Below, in pieces: positions 25,843 to 35,453 of a stretch of 64,000 nucleotides of DNA. Position numbers and translations under genes: made by a program. Where the stretch lies: positions 1 to 64,000 of the forward strand of contig CAVQJI010000017.1 in NCBI GenBank assembly GCA_963712715.1. The letters are read 5' to 3'. Source of the DNA: JAFEDN01 sp963712715. GTDB lineage: Bacteria; Pseudomonadota; Gammaproteobacteria; Coxiellales; Coxiellaceae. The first letter of the stretch is position 1; every line of letters starts with the position of its first letter. A model generated the notes under the pieces. That model did no database searches. It worked only from the letters and a program-made list of their open reading frames with translations, and was not told the DNA's origin.

Positions 25843-25990
25843 GGGAACGAATATACTAGAATTGCAGAATAGATTTCAACCATAAAATGGCAAAACGACG
25901 GGAATGACTGCTCAGGTCAATGATCAGCAATTCCCGCCGGGAATAAAATGAATTTACGTTGTTGAAATATTGCAGTAATATTTGAAAAAT

Positions 25991-26093
25991 CATTTTCACA
26001 GAAAATTCTCTGCCCGATGGGGGATCGCAAGGGGGAGAGAGCGGAGCGTCTCCCCCTTCATTCCGAGCATCGGCTCCGCCGAGCGGAGGATAT
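25991..26093. repeat. Multi-hairpin repeat G, copy 1
   Basis: Shares with 45386-45489 an ordered series: ttttc-cagaaaattctctgc, gatgggggatcgcaaggggg, a hairpin AAGGGGGAG...CTCCCCCTT with variable apex, then cattccgagcatcggct and a second hairpin CGGCTCCGCCG. It stands between the lipoyl-like gene and the phosphoesterase gene, reading out of both promoters. Class unknown; resembles a mosaic of REP-type palindromes. Confidence 0.85.
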
Positions 26094-26101
26094 AAAAAGG
26101 A

Positions 26102-26133
26102 AGCAATTGCCGCTGTACTCAGCGGCAATTGCT
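26102..26133 (+). promoter_or_regulatory. Perfect hairpin directly before the phosphoesterase Shine-Dalgarno
   Basis: AGCAATTGCCGCTG and its complement (14-bp arms, TACT loop) end one base before GGAGG of the gene at 26146. A structured 5' leader this close could control translation or stabilise the mRNA. No tract of Ts directly follows, so it is a poor terminator. Confidence 0.55.
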
Positions 26134-26145
26134 GGAGGTTTTTCT

Positions 26146-27546
26146 ATGCGCCGTTTTATCTTTTCTTTCCTGATTTTATCCCTGATTTTTAATTCGGGGC
26201 TGGCCCTTTCTACACAAAATCCCGTGTCCCGGCAAATGCTGGCTATCAGTGACATCCATTTTAGTCCCTTTGCTGATTGTAAAACCGTAAAAAAATGTCA
26301 ATTGATTGTGGAATTGAATCAGTCTGGCGCTGATCAATGGCCACAATTGTTCTCTCAATACAGCAGTGATAATTTACCCTCTAACGGCCACCCAACTAAT
26401 TATGCCCTTTTCCATAATCTGCTGGTTCAGATTCAGCAATTGCAACCCGAAAATATTTTAATCCTGGGAGATTTTCTGGCACATCGGTTCCGCAGCCAAT
26501 ACCTTCAATACACACACGACCAGAACCGGGCTCATTATGAGAACTTCGTCCTTAAGACCCTGCAGTATATGACGAGTTCTATTCAGCAGGTTATTCCGGA
26601 AAATAGTGCGATTTACCCCGTTATCGGCAATAATGATTCTTACGGCGGCAAAGATTGTGCCTATCCGGATTATTGCAGTATTCCCAATGGCGAATTTCTT
26701 AAAAAAACCACGAATGTATGGTCTGGACTTTTCAGACATTCCGCCAATAAAGCCCTGTTTATGACAGATTTCCCCCAGGGAGGCTATTATGAAGTGATTT
26801 TACCGAATAGCCATAATCACATTATCGTTTTAAATACCGTACTTTTTTCTACTAAAGCGCAAGGACCGAACGGAGAACAAGCCGCCCTTGCGCAGTTACA
26901 ATGGCTTCAACAAAAACTCCAGAATATCGCCGACACAAAGGAGAAAACCTGGATTATTTTTCATATTCCGCCGGGAATCGACGCCTATTCAACCGCTAAA
27001 AACTTTTTAGGAATTGTGGTGCCTTTTTGGAATAAAGAGTATGTCCAGCAGTTTTCAAATTTAGTCCACCAATATAATTCATCAATTACAGCAGTTTTAT
27101 CAGGACATGTACACATGGATGGCTTTTTAATTCTGGATATGAAAAATTCTAGCCGTCTCATCGTCGACACATTTGTACCTTCGATTTCGCCAATTTTCGG
27201 CAATAATCCTGCTTACAAACTCTATCATTACAATGACGAAGACTTTGAAATCCACGATTTTATTACCTGGTATTTAAATTTGCGTAATGAAAATGGCAAG
27301 GAAGGCTGGAAAAAAGAATATACTTTTTCAAGTACATACCAGACTAACGAGGGTCTATTGAGTGGCTACCAAAAAGTAATGGCCAATAAAAATAGTCCAT
27401 TCACTATAGATTACAGGAATTTTTTTAGCACCAATACCCAGAGTCAACCCATTAATAAAGGCAAATGGAATTTCTACTGGTGCGCCATTTCCTGTTTAAA
27501 TGTGTACAGTTATCAATACTGTCTGAAGAATTTCAAAAACAGCTAG
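26146..27546 (+). CDS. Secreted sphingomyelinase-like metallophosphoesterase
   Basis: 466 residues. A signal peptide (MRRFIFSFLILSLIFNSGLA) precedes the calcineurin-like core: 'AISDIHFSPF' (D-x-H), 'ILILGDFLAH' (GD), 'PVIGNNDSYGG' (GNxD variant), 'WIIFHIPPG' (His) and 'VLSGHVHMDG' (GHxH). The spacing and the Cys pairs around 'DCAYPDYCSIP' resemble acid-sphingomyelinase-like phosphodiesterases. It is probably periplasmic or secreted, cleaving a phosphodiester or phosphomonoester. GGAGG eight bases upstream fixes the ATG at 26146, not any upstream in-frame codon, which would lie in the repeat. Confidence 0.85.
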   Translation: MRRFIFSFLILSLIFNSGLALSTQNPVSRQMLAISDIHFSPFADCKTVKKCQLIVELNQSGADQWPQLFSQYSSDNLPSNGHPTNYALFHNLLVQIQQLQPENILILGDFLAHRFRSQYLQYTHDQNRAHYENFVLKTLQYMTSSIQQVIPENSAIYPVIGNNDSYGGKDCAYPDYCSIPNGEFLKKTTNVWSGLFRHSANKALFMTDFPQGGYYEVILPNSHNHIIVLNTVLFSTKAQGPNGEQAALAQLQWLQQKLQNIADTKEKTWIIFHIPPGIDAYSTAKNFLGIVVPFWNKEYVQQFSNLVHQYNSSITAVLSGHVHMDGFLILDMKNSSRLIVDTFVPSISPIFGNNPAYKLYHYNDEDFEIHDFITWYLNLRNENGKEGWKKEYTFSSTYQTNEGLLSGYQKVMANKNSPFTIDYRNFFSTNTQSQPINKGKWNFYWCAISCLNVYSYQYCLKNFKNS

Positions 27547-27560
27547 GGTTTGCTCTATAT

Positions 27561-27690
27561 GACAATTTTGTCATTGCGAGCGCTAGCGAAGCAATCCAGT
27601 TCGATGCGTGTGCGAAATCAATTATTTAGTACCAGGCATTGTACTGGATTGCTTCGCTCACGCTCGCAATGACGAATTTGTCGTGTACTG
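27561..27690. repeat. tcattgcgagcg palindromic repeat E, copy 1
   Basis: Arms gtcattgcgagcg...gcaatccagt and actggattgcttcgctcacg, followed by a complement of the start, surround about 40 nt (tcgatgcgtgtgcgaaatca...) that is nearly identical in copy 2. The core tcattgcgagcg-agcgaagcaatcc is a widespread intergenic palindrome in several intracellular bacteria. It lies between the phosphoesterase and F-box genes and could end both transcripts. Confidence 0.9.
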
Positions 27691-27796
27691 AGAGGGTTTA
27701 ATTGACAATATATTAGTATTTATTTATATTAAGTGTGACAAGCGATAGTGTAGGTATTGTGTATGATTAATCGATTACTAATATAGGGTTATTAAA

Positions 27797-28279
27797 ATGA
27801 AAAGAAAAAGCGGGCAAAACAATAAACTGGTACTGACCGACAGAAAACACTCCGGCCGTTCTCCCATACAGCGAATACCTGAAGCACTTTTGCTTTATAT
27901 GAGCGAATTCTTAAATAACAAAGATTTCATGAGTATGATCCTGGTCAGTCAGCGCTTCCAAATAATGGCCAAGCAGTGGATGTTGAATTCTTATAAAAAA
28001 AAGCTTGACCAGTATGGATATACGCTTTCATCGAAAGAAAAACCTGACACAACGCTTCAAAAAAAACATCGAAATTTAGTTCAAATATGCCAGGGGAAAT
28101 ACTATACATTAGTTGATAAACGGTATGCGGGGATATTTGACGTTCTGGAATTCGGCGATTCCAAATTGGCGATAACCCTTCTTGAACAAAAAATTTTAGA
28201 TAATGACGGTGTTAACATAAAAAATATCACCGATATGGTCTTTTTTCAAAAAATGCTTTTGGCAAAAGCATTATCATGA
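27797..28279 (+). CDS. F-box domain protein (effector candidate)
   Basis: 160 residues. Residues 24-68 form an F-box: 'IQRIPEALLLYMSEFLNNKD', 'FMSMILVSQRFQIMAKQWML'. F-boxes bind host Skp1 and are rare in bacteria, where they are mostly type IV effectors such as Legionella AnkB. The stop TGA overlaps the next start (ATGA), and the next frame carries ankyrin repeats, so this may be the first half of one F-box/ankyrin protein broken by a shift at 28276. Tight overlap is also compatible with a two-gene operon. Confidence 0.7.
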   Translation: MKRKSGQNNKLVLTDRKHSGRSPIQRIPEALLLYMSEFLNNKDFMSMILVSQRFQIMAKQWMLNSYKKKLDQYGYTLSSKEKPDTTLQKKHRNLVQICQGKYYTLVDKRYAGIFDVLEFGDSKLAITLLEQKILDNDGVNIKNITDMVFFQKMLLAKALS

Positions 28280-29539
28280 CAGCGAGAGAGTTGAAGCAAC
28301 AGGATTTTTTAGATTATTGTTTTAAAAATCTTATTTTAAAGGCGCCTGCTTTAAATCAGGGAAAATACAGCCTGGTAAAAACTGGAGATTTGAATGACAT
28401 TTTAAAGAAGTTGGAATCGAGTGACGGAATGTCTGTGGAAGCTTTATGGATGTTCGCCTGTGCCTATATCTGCAATCAGGAAAGTGTCTGTAATGAATTT
28501 CTCAAAAGAAACTGGCAAAAGACCTGGATTCGACTGGGTGCCGGTTGATGGATTAAAACCGGCCCCTGGCATCTCTTTATTAATGATTGCCACATTATTA
28601 GGTTGCATAGAACTGGCTCGATACGTCATGACTGATGATATTGGTTATGAGGAGTTTTGCGCTCAACTTGATTCTTCCATAATGGACGAGCTAAATGAAT
28701 ATTGTACTTCATGGAATGATTTACAAATCAACATTATGGATGCGGCTGCAATGAGCAAAAATACAGCATTTATAGATTACCTGATAGATGAACTGGATTG
28801 GGAAGGTGAGAGCACCGAATTGGCTGCATTTTATATAGAGCAAAAAGATTTCAACGGCTTAAAAAAAGTGACAAAAAAGAATAAATTTAATTCTTTGAAC
28901 GCTCCTGTCCGCCTGGAGGCTGATTATTTTAATTTTGCAATACCCAATGCAGGTTCTGCTCTTTCTCTTTTAGGAATGGCTGTCGCTAATAAATGGCCAG
29001 CAGCGATTAAATTATTGATTGATCGTGGCGCATCTCTAAATAATCAGTGGAACCCAGACGGAATTCCGACTTTGATTCCACTAAACGTTGCGATTAATCT
29101 GGGATATTACGATATGGCGGCGTACCTGTTTAAATTGGGCGCTAATCCGAATGTCATTGATAATGACAGGTACTCAGAGAACAAAGGTGACGAGCTTGAA
29201 CCCAGTCCTCTTACCTGCGCTATTCATAAGGGACGTTTAGATTTTATTAAACTTCTTTTCCAGAATAAGGTTTCATTAACCAATGAAACCCGTAATCAAG
29301 GTGAAAACTATAGTTTCCCTTTAATAATAGCAATCTATTCAAATCATTTAAATATTGCTGCTTCTATCATAAAGGTTATTGGAGTTGAAACAGCGCTAGC
29401 TCAACTATCGAGCGAGCAAAAGAAGAAGAAAGAGCAACCCGAGAACCCGTCAAACCTTTATAAACTTTGGAAATTACAAGAAATTTCCAATGATTTGATG
29501 AAAACAAATCCCGTCCTGAAGATTAAATATTTGAAATAA
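28276..29539 (+). pseudogene. Ankyrin-repeat protein downstream of the F-box, frameshifted at 28509
   Basis: From the ATG at 28276 the frame reads 'TARELKQQDFLDYCFKNLIL' up to 'CNEFLK', then breaks. Removing one A from the run at 28509-28511 joins it to 'RTGKRPGFDWVPVDGLKPAP' and about 330 further residues. These contain three or four ankyrin repeats ('SALSLLGMAVANKWPAAIKL', 'LIPLNVAINLGYYDMAAYLF', 'PLTCAIHKGRLDFIKLLFQN'). The repaired protein is about 420 residues. With the F-box frame before it, this resembles a host-ubiquitin-pathway effector. It converges with sucD one base away. Confidence 0.72.
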
Positions 29540-30415
29540 TTAGGAATTTTTGAGTAAGGTAGCGATAGCTTCGCCAATCTCGGCAGGCGATTTTACCGTA
29601 CGCACGCCGGCTGCTTCCAAAGCCGCGAATTTATCCGCGGCTGTGCCTTTGCCCCCAGCGATAATTGCGCCAGCATGACCCATGCGCTTGCCGGAAGGCG
29701 CGGTAACGCCTGCAATGTATGACACTACCGGCTTCGTCACCGATTGTTTGATGAATTCAGCCGCTTCTTCTTCGGCGCTGCCGCCGATTTCTCCGACCAT
29801 CACGATCGCCTCTGTCTGCGGGTCCTGCTGAAATAGCTCTAACACGTCAATAAAACTCATGCCAGGAATCGGGTCGCCGCCAATGCCCACGCAGGTACTT
29901 TGCCCCAAACCCAGAGCGGTGGTTTGACTCACCGCCTCATAAGTCAGCGTGCCGGAGCGTGAAACAATACCGACTTTGCCAGGCTGATGAATATGCCCAG
30001 GCATAATTCCGATTTTACATGCCCCCGGGGTAATAATACCGGGGCAGTTGGGACCGATTAAACGAGTCTGCGTTCCGGAAATAAACTTTTTAACGATCAA
30101 CATATCCTGAACCGGAATGCCTTCGGTGATACAGACAATCAATTTAATCCCCGCCTCCACCGCTTCGAGAATGGAATCTTTGCAGTAGGGCGCCGGCACA
30201 TATATGACGCTGGCGTCTGCGGATGTTTTTTCTACCGCTTCACGAACGCTGTTGAATACCGGTAAATTCAGATGTTGTTCCCCGCCTTTACCCGGAGTCA
30301 CGCCGCCTACCATTTTCGTTCCGTAAGCAATCGCCTGTTCGGAATGAAAAGTGCCCTGCTTGCCGGTGAAGCCCTGACAAAGAACTTTAGTATTTTTATC
30401 GATCAGGATACTCAT
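29540..30415 (-). CDS. sucD: Succinyl-CoA synthetase alpha subunit
   Basis: 291 residues. It carries the CoA-binding Rossmann region 'CQGFTGKQGTFHSEQAIAYG', 'PAPYCKDSILEAVEAG', and the active-site His in 'GKRMGHAGAIIAGGKGTA'. With SucC it converts succinyl-CoA to succinate, making GTP or ATP in the TCA cycle. The ATG at 30415 (MSILIDKNTK) is right; the upstream in-frame extension lies inside sucC. It is the last gene of the sdh-suc block. Confidence 0.96.
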   Translation of the reverse strand: MSILIDKNTKVLCQGFTGKQGTFHSEQAIAYGTKMVGGVTPGKGGEQHLNLPVFNSVREAVEKTSADASVIYVPAPYCKDSILEAVEAGIKLIVCITEGIPVQDMLIVKKFISGTQTRLIGPNCPGIITPGACKIGIMPGHIHQPGKVGIVSRSGTLTYEAVSQTTALGLGQSTCVGIGGDPIPGMSFIDVLELFQQDPQTEAIVMVGEIGGSAEEEAAEFIKQSVTKPVVSYIAGVTAPSGKRMGHAGAIIAGGKGTAADKFAALEAAGVRTVKSPAEIGEAIATLLKNS

Positions 30416-30425
30416 AATTTTTTTC

Positions 30426-31598
30426 CTATACTCTGGTTTTGCTCGTGAGTTCGACGATTTTTTTCGCAGCTTCGGCAAAATTCTGGATGGCAACTATATT
30501 TAAACCGCTGTCGGCTAATTTTTTGGCTCCTGCATCTGCGCGGTTACCCTGTAAACGCACCACTACCGGGACTTTGACACCGACTTCAGCGACCGCGCTG
30601 ACAATACCGTCGGCGATTAAGTCGCAACGGACAATGCCACCAAAAATATTCACAAAAATGCCTTTGACGTGGGGATCAGAAATAATAATCTTGAACGCTT
30701 CTTTCACGCGTTCTTCCGTCGCACCACCACCGACATCGAGAAAATTGGCTGGTCTGCCGCCGTTTAATTTGATTAAATCCATCGTTGCCATCGCGAGGCC
30801 AGCGCCATTAACCATGCAGCCGATATCGCCGTCTAAAGAAATATAATTCAGGTTCCATTGCTGTGCGCGGGTTTCACGATCATCTTCCTGCGAGGGATCG
30901 TGCATTAACCGCAATTCCGGTTGGCGGTACAGGGCGTTGTCGTCGAGATTAATTTTACCATCCAGGCAAATCAGGGCGCCGCTTTTGCTGACGACCAACG
31001 GATTAATTTCCAGCAGGCTTAAATCACGTTCTACAAACATTTTATATAAACCCATTAAAATATCGGTAAAAGACTGCATTTGCTGGTTAGTCAGTTTTAA
31101 GCCGAAAAATAATTCACGGCACTGATAGGGCAATAAACCCAGAGTGGGATCCACTGTCGCCGTTAAAATTTTTTCAGGATTTTTTTTGGCGACCTCCTCA
31201 ATTTCCATGCCGCCTTCCGTGGAAGCCATAAAGACAATACGCTGTGAAGCACGGTCGATCACCGCCCCCAAATATAATTCCCGCGCAATTTCCGAAGGCT
31301 GCTCAATGAGCACCTGGTTGACCGGCTGACCGCGAGCGTCCGTTTGATAGGTGACCAGCCGTGTGCCTAATAACACTTTAACCGCGGCCTCTAAATCCGC
31401 TTTGTTATCGACAATTTTCACACCACCGGCCTTGCCGCGACCACCCGCGTGGACCTGTGCTTTGACAACCCAACGATTTCCGCCAATACTGGCGGCGGCT
31501 TTGACCGCATTTTCCAGATTCCAGACAACTTCTCCCAGCGGAACCGGTATACCGTATTGTTTCAATAATTGTTTAGCCTGATATTCATGTAGATTCAT
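30426..31598 (-). CDS. sucC: Succinyl-CoA synthetase beta subunit
   Basis: 390 residues, beginning 'MNLHEYQAKQLLKQYGIPVP' with the ATP-grasp region 'WVVKAQVHAGGRGKAGGVKI' and C-terminal ligase domain 'FVNIFGGIVRCDLIADGIV'. It binds nucleotide in the SucCD complex. The ribosome-binding site GAGGTAAGG (31604-31612 on the plus strand) lies inside the stem of hairpin copy C, so translation may depend on unfolding by ribosomes arriving from sucB or on a downstream promoter. Confidence 0.96.
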   Translation of the reverse strand: MNLHEYQAKQLLKQYGIPVPLGEVVWNLENAVKAAASIGGNRWVVKAQVHAGGRGKAGGVKIVDNKADLEAAVKVLLGTRLVTYQTDARGQPVNQVLIEQPSEIARELYLGAVIDRASQRIVFMASTEGGMEIEEVAKKNPEKILTATVDPTLGLLPYQCRELFFGLKLTNQQMQSFTDILMGLYKMFVERDLSLLEINPLVVSKSGALICLDGKINLDDNALYRQPELRLMHDPSQEDDRETRAQQWNLNYISLDGDIGCMVNGAGLAMATMDLIKLNGGRPANFLDVGGGATEERVKEAFKIIISDPHVKGIFVNIFGGIVRCDLIADGIVSAVAEVGVKVPVVVRLQGNRADAGAKKLADSGLNIVAIQNFAEAAKKIVELTSKTRV

Positions 31599-31599
31599 A

Positions 31600-31764
31600 T
31601 ATACCTTACCTCGCCATAATTTGAGCTTTTTGGCGCCCAGCTATGGGCCAGATTGAGTTGTAAAAAAACACGAGCATAATACCACTATGTAAGTGTTTTT
31701 TACAACTCAAGATGGCCCGTAGATGGGATGCTAAAAAGCTCAAATTATGGCGAGGTAAGGTATA
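31600..31764. repeat. Long hairpin element, copy C, between sucB and sucC
   Basis: About 78 nt on each side pair almost perfectly around the apex CATAATACCACTATG near 31682. Terminal-type motifs GGCGCCCA and TGGGATGC sit about 33 bp inside. The outer 32 bp of the two arms (TATACCTTACCTCGCCATAA... and complement) are identical copies of the sucC leader with its Shine-Dalgarno, one native and one inverted at the sucB side. The inner stem (TTGAGTTGTAAAAAA/TTTTTTACAACTCAA) is unique to this copy. Confidence 0.9.
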
Positions 31765-31777
31765 AATATACCTACGG

Positions 31778-33019
31778 TTAAATTTGCAGTAATAAACGCG
31801 CCGGATCTTCAAGCAGTTCTTTGATGGTCACTAAAAACTGCACAGAATCAGTGCCATCAATAATACGATGGTCGTATGACATCGCGACATACATCACTGG
31901 CCGCACCACTACCTGACCTTTCTCCACGACCGCGCGTTCGGTGATTTTATGCATCCCCAAAATGGCGCTTTGCGGAGGATTAATAATCGGAGTAGACAGC
32001 ATCGATCCATAGACGCCTCCATTCGTGATGGTAAACGTGCCGCCACTCATGTCTTCTATGGTCAATTTGTTCTTTTGCACCTTTTCGGCGTATTCACGAA
32101 TGGTTTTTTCAATGTCCGCCATGCTTAACAGATCGGCGTTGCGCACAATAGGCACTACCAGGCCTCGAGGACCGCCACCGATGGCGATGCCGATATCGTA
32201 ATAATTGTGGTAAATAATATCATTGCCATCGACGGAAGCGTTCAACACCGGAAAACGCTTCAAAGCTTCTACCACGGCTTTGACGAAAAAGGACATAAAT
32301 CCTAAACGCACGCCGTAAGTTTTTTCAAAGCGATCCTGATAATTTTTCCTCAATTCCATGATGGGCTGCATATTCACTTCATTAAAAGTGGTCAGGAGAG
32401 CAGCCTGATGCTGAACCTCTACCAGCCGCTCGGCGATACGCGCCCGCAAACGCGACATGGGTACACGTTTTTCGCTGCGTTCCCCACCCATTTCGGCAGG
32501 AACGGCAGTGCTTTTTGGCGTTTCTGATCTGGATTGTAAATGTTTTTCCACGTCTTCTTTGGTTAAACGTTTACCGGATGCTTTAATCTGGCTGACATCG
32601 AGGTTATGTTCAGCGATCATTCGTCGAACCGCAGGACCTGGTTCTTCGCTTTCCCTCTTTTCTGCAGCAGGCGGTGGAGTTTTTTCAGCTCCCGCGGCTT
32701 TCTCTATTTTTTCAGGTTTTTCAGCTTTTGCCGTTTTTTCCGTTTTGTCAGTTTTTGTCGCGGCTTTAGCGGCGCCGCCTTCGCTTTCCGTTAAAATTGC
32801 CAACAATGCGCCGGCTTTCACCGTTTGCCCTTCTTCAACCAGAATTTTAGCGATCACGCCGGGAGCCGGTGCAGGCACTTCGAGCATGACTTTATCCGTT
32901 TCCAGATCCACCAGCTGCTCGTCGCGAGCGACCATATCGCCGACTTTTTTGTACCACTTCGCCACTGTCGCATCCGCGACCGATTCCGGCAATACCGGAA
33001 CCTTTATTTCTATACTCAT
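31778..33019 (-). CDS. sucB: 2-oxoglutarate dehydrogenase E2, dihydrolipoyl succinyltransferase
   Basis: 413 residues in order: lipoyl domain (1-78) with 'LVDLETDKVMLEVPAPAPG', Lys-43 being lipoylated; Ala/Lys/Glu-rich linker (80-120); E3-binding domain ('AVRRMIAEHNLDVSQIKASG'); and catalytic domain with 'VAMSYDHRIIDGTD' near the end. It forms the core of the 2-oxoglutarate dehydrogenase complex with SucA. Normally sucB follows sucA directly, but here 2.5 kb of foreign-looking DNA intervenes. Confidence 0.96.
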   Translation of the reverse strand: MSIEIKVPVLPESVADATVAKWYKKVGDMVARDEQLVDLETDKVMLEVPAPAPGVIAKILVEEGQTVKAGALLAILTESEGGAAKAATKTDKTEKTAKAEKPEKIEKAAGAEKTPPPAAEKRESEEPGPAVRRMIAEHNLDVSQIKASGKRLTKEDVEKHLQSRSETPKSTAVPAEMGGERSEKRVPMSRLRARIAERLVEVQHQAALLTTFNEVNMQPIMELRKNYQDRFEKTYGVRLGFMSFFVKAVVEALKRFPVLNASVDGNDIIYHNYYDIGIAIGGGPRGLVVPIVRNADLLSMADIEKTIREYAEKVQKNKLTIEDMSGGTFTITNGGVYGSMLSTPIINPPQSAILGMHKITERAVVEKGQVVVRPVMYVAMSYDHRIIDGTDSVQFLVTIKELLEDPARLLLQI

Positions 33020-33089
33020 CTCAATACCCCTTAACTAAGTACCGACCAGTTTATAAACTTCTCACACCAAAAGCGTTCAAATTCCTTTT

Positions 33090-33124
33090 CCTCCCTTTGA
33101 AAAAGGGAGGTTAGGAGGGATTTA
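33090..33124. repeat. Inverted repeat F flanking the sucA-sucB insert, copy 1
   Basis: CTCCCTTTGAAAAAGGGAGG followed by ttaggagggattt matches 35454-35489 in the opposite orientation over about 33 bp. The unit contains its own small hairpin CCTCCCTTT-GAA-AAAGGGAGG. The two copies bracket the ATPase-TOPRIM and DUF559 genes. Confidence 0.88.
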
Positions 33125-33206
33125 TTTAAAATCCTATTCAATCTCATTTCTTTCAAAGGAGAAAGTAACAAAATTATGTGCATGCAGAAAAAGGATTCTC
33201 CCAACA

Positions 33207-34988
33207 TTATATTAATACCTCAGCTTCTATACTTAACTCTTTCCGTTGACTATCCAACAAAGACATAGATTCAAATAATGTAAATATCTCAACTGGAATA
33301 AATCTTGTCGTTTCGAATGCTTTCAGCAAAGTATCGAAGTTAATCTGATTTGAAAAAGTGTTTATAACTTTAGTTTTAATGTTTTTTCCAGGATCATCCC
33401 TCATCCAAGTGGGATAATTTAAAACTAGGCCATTTACGAACCTTACTTGCATTATTTTCTGCTCATTATCCGGGCGATATGAAAGTTTTTTAAAAATAAA
33501 GTCGGCAATTTTTTGCAAATCGGCCTGCTCACATGAATTTATTTGACTAATTTCATGATTATCATAGCTGATTCCCGGAATTTGTATAGCACAATTCTGT
33601 TGAATTGATGCAGCGTAAATTAATATGGGATCTACCAGGTAATTTTCTATAGAATATCTTCCAATCTGGAAGATATCATTATCCGCATCTGATGGAGAAT
33701 CACAATCTTTGTCAACAAGACCATAAAAAATTTCACCATCTACTTCACGTAATTTCTTTGTCAATTCAATAATATTTTTAATTTTATTTTTACCGCCACT
33801 GCTCTTAGTCGCCTCATGACGTGTCGAAATTGGCAAGAAAGATAAAGGTATTTGTTTTTTTATTTTATTCTCTTTCATCAAAATTTTATAAATACAGTCA
33901 TAAAATTTCTTATCGTCTTCGTCTTCCACAAAAAAATATTTAGCATTTGTCATCACCCGAATGAAACCGCAAGTTAAAGAAAAGACCGCATCATTAATCG
34001 ACTCAATTTTTCTTATTTTCGGAGTAATCGTAGTCATTTCAAATAAAGATTCATGTGGGCAGAAAAAGAACTGTACTGGGAGAATGTGTAGTCATGATAA
34101 CTCTAATACCATGTTTTCCTACAAAATACTCTTTAATAACCTGAAGAAATTGTTTGGCCATACTGGGGTGTAAATGAGCATCCGGCTCATCTAACAATAA
34201 TAACCTGGGAAGTGCTGCTTTATTTTCAACTGTACATACATAGAATAACGTAGAAATGATAGCCTGCTCTCCTGATGAAAGTTCATCAAAATTAATTTCT
34301 TGATTTATTCGAGTATTATGAGGTATTAATTTAAATTCTTCTCTGATTGGAAGTCCAAATGGATTATTAAATTTTAAAGGCAATCCTGATATTTCAATAA
34401 TCTCATCCAGTAATTCCCAAGGAGCTTTATTAATAGAATTTATTATTTTTTCTTCACGATATCCTTTTGCTTGCAACTCAACTTTATCTATCCAATAATC
34501 CATAAAAAGCTTTTCAATGTGCTGTGCTAACGATTTCGGTTCTGGAACGTGTAATTGAGAATATGATTTTTTAAATTCCTCAAGAGATATATCGTTAGGA
34601 TTTTTTGTATTATTTTGCAAGCATATTCCCAAATATAATGGATTATGCTTGTATTCATTACCTCTTAATGAACTTCTAAAATTCTCATAAAGTTGTTTAA
34701 CCTCTTGTTGCAATTGGCCTAAATTTGTACCATTAACTTTAGTCATTTTCCATTCATCAATGTACTGTACTAGATTTGGAGGTATATTTCTATACCCTGG
34801 ATATCTATTTTTCCCTTCTCTTCTTGCACACGAGGATCGCGAGAATTACCAGATAATTTTGTATTAATTAGCTTAAGCAGTTGTGATTTTCCTACGCCAT
34901 TAGGACCTGTAATTACCGCAAATGGTGGAATATTCGACCACTCAAAATTAGTGATTGATTTATATGGTCCCGTTATTTTTATTTGCAT
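33207..34988 (-). pseudogene. OLD-like ATPase-TOPRIM (DUF4435) defence-type protein, two frame breaks
   Basis: Three consecutive frames make one protein of about 590 residues. N-part (from 34988): 'FAVITGPNGVGKSQLLKL', Walker A. Middle part (34746-34051): 'FDELSSGEQAIISTLFYV' (ABC signature), 'LPRLLLLDEPDAHLHPSM' (Walker B) and 'VIMTTHSPST'. C-part (34037-33207): DUF4435/TOPRIM with 'FFVEDEDDKKFY', 'GLVDKDCDS' and 'GRYSIENYLVDP'. Breaks are near 34785 and in the A run at 34063-34067, each repaired by one base. Relatives are OLD-type nucleases and the PARIS ATPase/TOPRIM pair, both anti-phage. As written it is inactive. Confidence 0.75.
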
Positions 34989-35350
34989 AGTTGGAAATCC
35001 AATATAGCACTATGAATAACTCCCAAAACATTAGAAGTAGATGTTAAAACTTGTAAGTTATCAAAACGTAATACTTTCAAATTTAACCCAAGTAAATAAT
35101 CATCCCGTTTATTGTCATATTTAATCGAACTGTATTCAGAATGTTGGCTTCCATCTACTTCTATTACTAATTTTGCTGAAGGCGCATAAAAATCAACAAT
35201 ATAATTTCCTAGCGGTTTTTGACGATAAAATTGCACTTTACATAATTGCTTCCTTCGCAAGTGTGACCATAATAGCTGTTCAGCATCTGTTTGACTGCTA
35301 CGAAGCTTTCTCGAATTTTCTTTAAGCATGCTATTGTAGTGCAATATCAT
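34979..35350 (-). CDS. DUF559-family endonuclease-like protein
   Basis: 123 residues following DUF559: 'SRKLRSSQTDAEQLLWSHLR', 'RKQLCKVQFYRQKPLGNYIV', 'DFYAPSAKLVIEVDGSQHSE', 'RDDYLLGLNLKVLRFDNLQV'. The E...DFY...EVDG...H pattern is of the PD-(D/E)XK/Vsr-like nuclease superfamily. DUF559 proteins are common, of unknown function, and often near short repeats. It overlaps the start of the ATPase gene by 10 bases and shares the insert between sucA and sucB. Confidence 0.87.
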   Translation of the reverse strand: MILHYNSMLKENSRKLRSSQTDAEQLLWSHLRRKQLCKVQFYRQKPLGNYIVDFYAPSAKLVIEVDGSQHSEYSSIKYDNKRDDYLLGLNLKVLRFDNLQVLTSTSNVLGVIHSAILDFQLCK

Positions 35351-35453
35351 ATTTATCTAAATATTCCTTATTGTATAAAGATTATTTATACAATTTTCAT
35401 TTAAAAAAACATCCCATCTCAACTAGAGGACAAATTGAAGGATTTTTTTATAT

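Noticed and set aside
26017..26145. N-terminal extension of the phosphoesterase gene starting within repeat G
   Set aside because: The extension is only repeat sequence, whereas the ATG at 26146 has GGAGG and opens a signal peptide.
33207..34988. PARIS system as a confident call for the ATPase-TOPRIM gene
   Set aside because: The three frames join into one continuous protein, as in OLD-like single-chain forms, rather than two separate genes; only a general relation to PARIS is justified.
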